Shown here piece by piece: positions 13,575 to 15,377 of a stretch of 15,377 nucleotides of DNA. How positions within the stretch are numbered: the stretch's first letter is position 1; each line of letters begins with the position of its first letter. The translations under genes and the position numbers were made by a program. Source of the DNA: AC-50 sp035640455 (GTDB lineage Bacteria; Actinomycetota; Thermoleophilia; Gaiellales; Gaiellaceae); assembly GCA_035640455.1 (NCBI GenBank), contig DASQWB010000031.1, positions 1 to 15,377 on the forward strand, written 5' to 3'. Below the pieces are notes generated by a model that ran no database searches, was not told the DNA's origin, and saw only the letters and a program-made list of their open reading frames with translations.

Positions 13575-14746
13575 CCCGTACTCGGGAGGCCGACAAGCAC
13601 GACGAGCGCGAGGGCGGCCGCGGCCGCGCCGACGTAGAACGGCGCGCTCGGCGAGACCTTCGACCACAGCAGGCCGGCCGCCACGCTCGCGAGGAGCAGC
13701 GCCGCGCCGGTAGCCGCCGAGAAGACGCCGAAGGCCGTTCCGACGAGCCCGTAGGGCGCGTGGTCGCCGACGACGGCCCTGGCGACGCCGTCGGTCGCGG
13801 CGACGTACGCGCCGTAGACCGCGAGCAGCGGCCACACCGCCCAGTCGCCGGGCGGCCGCGCAAAGCCGAGGTAGACGAGCGTGAAGACGGCGAGCCCAGC
13901 GGCCAGGATCCACGTCCTCGGGATCCGGTCCGAGAGCGCGCCGAGCGGCCACGAGAGGCCGGAGTAGACGAGCTGGTAGAGGGCGTACGCGACGACGGTG
14001 AGGCTCGTCCCGAGCCCGATCTGGCGCGCGCGGAGTAGGAGGAAGACGTCGGCCGAGTTGCCGATCGAGAACAGGATCCAGACGGAGAGGACGCCCCAGA
14101 ACGCGGGCGGAAGGTCGCGCACACGGCCGCGCGGCGCGAGCTCCTGCCGCGCCGCTGGCGGCGCATCGCGAACTGCCGCGACGAGCGCAAGTGCGACGGC
14201 ACTCGGCAGGACGACCACCCAGAGGGCCGTGCGAAGCGAGACCTGCAGGAGGCTGAGCAGGCCCACCGCTGCGAGCGGTCCGATGACCGCTCCGGCCGAG
14301 TCCATCGCCCGGTGGTAGCCGAAGCTCGAGCCGAGCTGGTGCGGCGGCGTCGAGTCGCGGATCAGCGCGTCGCGCGGGGCAGTCCGCGCCGCCTTGCCCG
14401 CACGATCCGCGAGCCGCGCGCCGAGCACGAGCCCCCAGCCGTTCGCGACCGCCAGCAACGGCCTGGACAACGTCGTCAGCCCGTAGCCGACGGCGATCCA
14501 CGGCTTCCGCCGTTCACCGCCGAGGTCGGAGAGCCGGCCGGCGAGCCCGCGGAACCCGACGGCCACCCCCTCGGCGATCCCCTCGATGATCCCGATGATC
14601 GTGTACGAGGCGCCGAGGGTCGTGCGCAGGAAGAGCGGCACGATCGGGTAGGCGAGCTCGCTCGCCACGTCGTTCGCGAACGACACCCAGCCTAGAGCGC
14701 GGACGTTCGCCGGCAGCGCCCGCTGCGCCTCGAGGACCCGCCGCAA
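13547..14746 (-). CDS. MFS transporter
   Basis: Major facilitator superfamily inner-membrane protein, about 399 aa from TTG 14746, with some 11-12 hydrophobic segments. The N-half has WVSFANDVASELAYPIVPLF and the loop 2-3 motif region GLAGRLSDLGGERRKPW, followed by YGLTTLSRPLLAVANGW and ARLADRAGKAARTAPRDAL. The C-half repeats the pattern with WPLGALSDRIPRTWILAAGL. The substrate cannot be read. The frame extends to GTG 14806, but that codon lies inside a perfect 12-bp hairpin. From TTG 14746 the protein would begin MRRVLEAQRALPANVRALGW, which looks natural; the start remains uncertain. It lies downstream of the acyl-CoA synthetase on the same strand and is convergent with the NlpC/P60 gene. 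Confidence 0.88.
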   Translation of the reverse strand: MRRVLEAQRALPANVRALGWVSFANDVASELAYPIVPLFLRTTLGASYTIIGIIEGIAEGVAVGFRGLAGRLSDLGGERRKPWIAVGYGLTTLSRPLLAVANGWGLVLGARLADRAGKAARTAPRDALIRDSTPPHQLGSSFGYHRAMDSAGAVIGPLAAVGLLSLLQVSLRTALWVVVLPSAVALALVAAVRDAPPAARQELAPRGRVRDLPPAFWGVLSVWILFSIGNSADVFLLLRARQIGLGTSLTVVAYALYQLVYSGLSWPLGALSDRIPRTWILAAGLAVFTLVYLGFARPPGDWAVWPLLAVYGAYVAATDGVARAVVGDHAPYGLVGTAFGVFSAATGAALLLASVAAGLLWSKVSPSAPFYVGAAAAALALVVLVGLPSTGYRMRRAPT

Positions 14747-14787
14747 CCTCAGGAGTAGAGTGCCTCGATCTCGGCGGCGAAGTCGAT

Positions 14788-14814
14788 CGCGGAAAGTGCT
14801 GCGCACTTTCCGCG
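14788..14814 (-). terminator. Perfect 12-bp hairpin after the acyl-CoA synthetase gene
   Basis: CGCGGAAAGTGC (14788-14799) and GCACTTTCCGCG (14803-14814) pair fully around a 3-nt loop. It begins seven bases after the TGA stop at 14822 on the - strand. There is no following U-run, so it is either a non-canonical terminator or a 3'-end stabiliser; it also covers the longest possible MFS start. Confidence 0.55.
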
Positions 14815-14821
14815 AGGGACA

Positions 14822-15377
14822 TCAATCGGCATACAGCTCTTCTATCTCACCCGCGAAGTGCTCCTCGCACACGCGCCGCTTCAGCTTGAGCGTCGGCGTC
14901 ACCTCGCCGTCCGCCATCGAGAAGTCGCGCGGCAGGATCGCGAACCGCTTGATCTGCTCGAACCGTGAGAGGCCGGTGTTTACCTCGTCGACGATCTCCT
15001 CGATCCGGGGCCGCGCCTCCTCCGGCGAGAGGCCGGTGTCCGGGTCGAGCGTGATCAGCGCGGTCACGTACGGGCGGCGGTCCCCAACGACGAGCGCCTG
15101 CGAGATCTCCCTGGCCGTCTTCAGCGCGCTCTCGAGGTTCTGCGGCGCCACGTTCTTGCCGCCGGCCGTGACGATGATGTCCTTCTTCCGGTCGGTGAGG
15201 GTCAGGAAGCCGTCGTCGTCGATATGCCCGACGTCCCCGGTCCTGAGCCAGCCGTCGCCGGGAAGCACCTCGCGCGTCGCCTCGGGATCCTTGTAGTAGC
15301 CGGCGAAGATCGTCGGCGAGCGGACGAGCACCTCGCCGTCCTCTGCGAGGCGCAGCTCGACGTTCGGCATCGGCAGG
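14822..15377 (-). CDS. AMP-forming long-chain acyl-CoA synthetase, C-terminal part
   Basis: C-terminal 184 or so residues of an ANL-superfamily enzyme that activates fatty acids to acyl-AMP and then acyl-CoA. The frame is open to the window edge (it reads Leu-Pro before the Met at 15370), so the AMP-binding P-loop and core are outside. Visible are the late core EDGEVLVRSPTIFAGYYKD, the GDGWLRTGDVGHIDDDGF adenylate-binding motif with its ribose-binding Asp, the hinge TDRKKDIIVTAGGKNVAPQN, and the C-terminal lid ending TPTLKLKRRVCEEHF. The form resembles FadD15-like long-chain synthetases, but chain length cannot be told. TGA at 14822 is the real stop. Confidence 0.92.
   Translation of the reverse strand, partial: LPMPNVELRLAEDGEVLVRSPTIFAGYYKDPEATREVLPGDGWLRTGDVGHIDDDGFLTLTDRKKDIIVTAGGKNVAPQNLESALKTAREISQALVVGDRRPYVTALITLDPDTGLSPEEARPRIEEIVDEVNTGLSRFEQIKRFAILPRDFSMADGEVTPTLKLKRRVCEEHFAGEIEELYAD

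Noticed and set aside
11268..14501. A single 1077-codon open frame on the - strand
   Set aside because: Only its last 342 codons (from 12296) encode a recognisable secreted 3D-domain protein. The rest is antisense to the NlpC/P60 gene and out of frame with the MFS gene, low-complexity Arg/Ala-rich, as GC-rich shadows usually are.
1..15377. CRISPR arrays, tRNA genes, insertion sequences, prophage or defence genes
   Set aside because: No regularly spaced repeats, cloverleaf, transposase, integrase or nuclease motifs were seen. The gene content is mostly core housekeeping and cell-wall functions.

Overview
The DNA is strongly G+C rich, with G or C at most third codon positions and many GTG and TTG starts. 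Several genes have a -10-like hexamer only 6 to 9 bases before the start codon, the layout of leaderless mRNAs. Adenylate kinase has the short LID seen in Actinobacteria, and the ribosomal-protein gene order is actinobacterial. A deep-branching actinobacterium (for example Thermoleophilia) is my best guess; this is inference, since no rRNA is present.

Region 1 (1-4439, + strand) is the end of the large ribosomal-protein cluster: adk (5' end cut by the window), map, rpmJ, rpsM, rpsK, rpsD, rpoA, rplQ. These supply nucleotide balance, N-terminal methionine removal, four ribosomal proteins plus L36, and the RNA polymerase alpha subunit. infA, usually between map and rpmJ, is not there; an 84-bp leader with two hairpins takes its place. 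The rpsK-rpsD gap holds a roughly 124-nt near-palindrome.

Region 2 (4440-8711) has a VIT/CCC1-type metal transporter on the - strand, whose stop touches that of rplQ. It is followed by truA (+), an unrecognised two-TM membrane protein (-), a HAD phosphatase (+) and NAD-dependent DNA ligase ligA (+), whose start overlaps the HAD gene.

Region 3 (8697-11151) has a class-C penicillin-binding protein gene, dacB (-), interrupted once by an in-frame TGA at codon 109. Next come an unrecognised coiled-coil protein (+) and an orphan NarL/FixJ-type response regulator (-). The regulator gene lies between two inverted copies of a hairpin repeat of about 40 bp.

Region 4 (11268-13574) is a divergent pair of secreted peptidoglycan-active proteins. 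One ends in a 3D domain and the other in an NlpC/P60 domain. Both begin with a related coiled-coil module, and they have near-identical -10/start regions. Region 5 (13547-15377, - strand) has an MFS transporter and the C-terminal part of an AMP-forming acyl-CoA synthetase that runs off the window.

No tRNA, rRNA, CRISPR array, transposase or phage gene was seen. No gene-free stretch exceeds about 170 bp. The most interesting signals are the dacB nonsense codon, the rpsK-rpsD palindrome, the inverted hairpin repeats around the response regulator, and the paired hydrolases with matched promoters. All motif calls, hairpins and starts were read by eye; no alignment, folding or database search was run.
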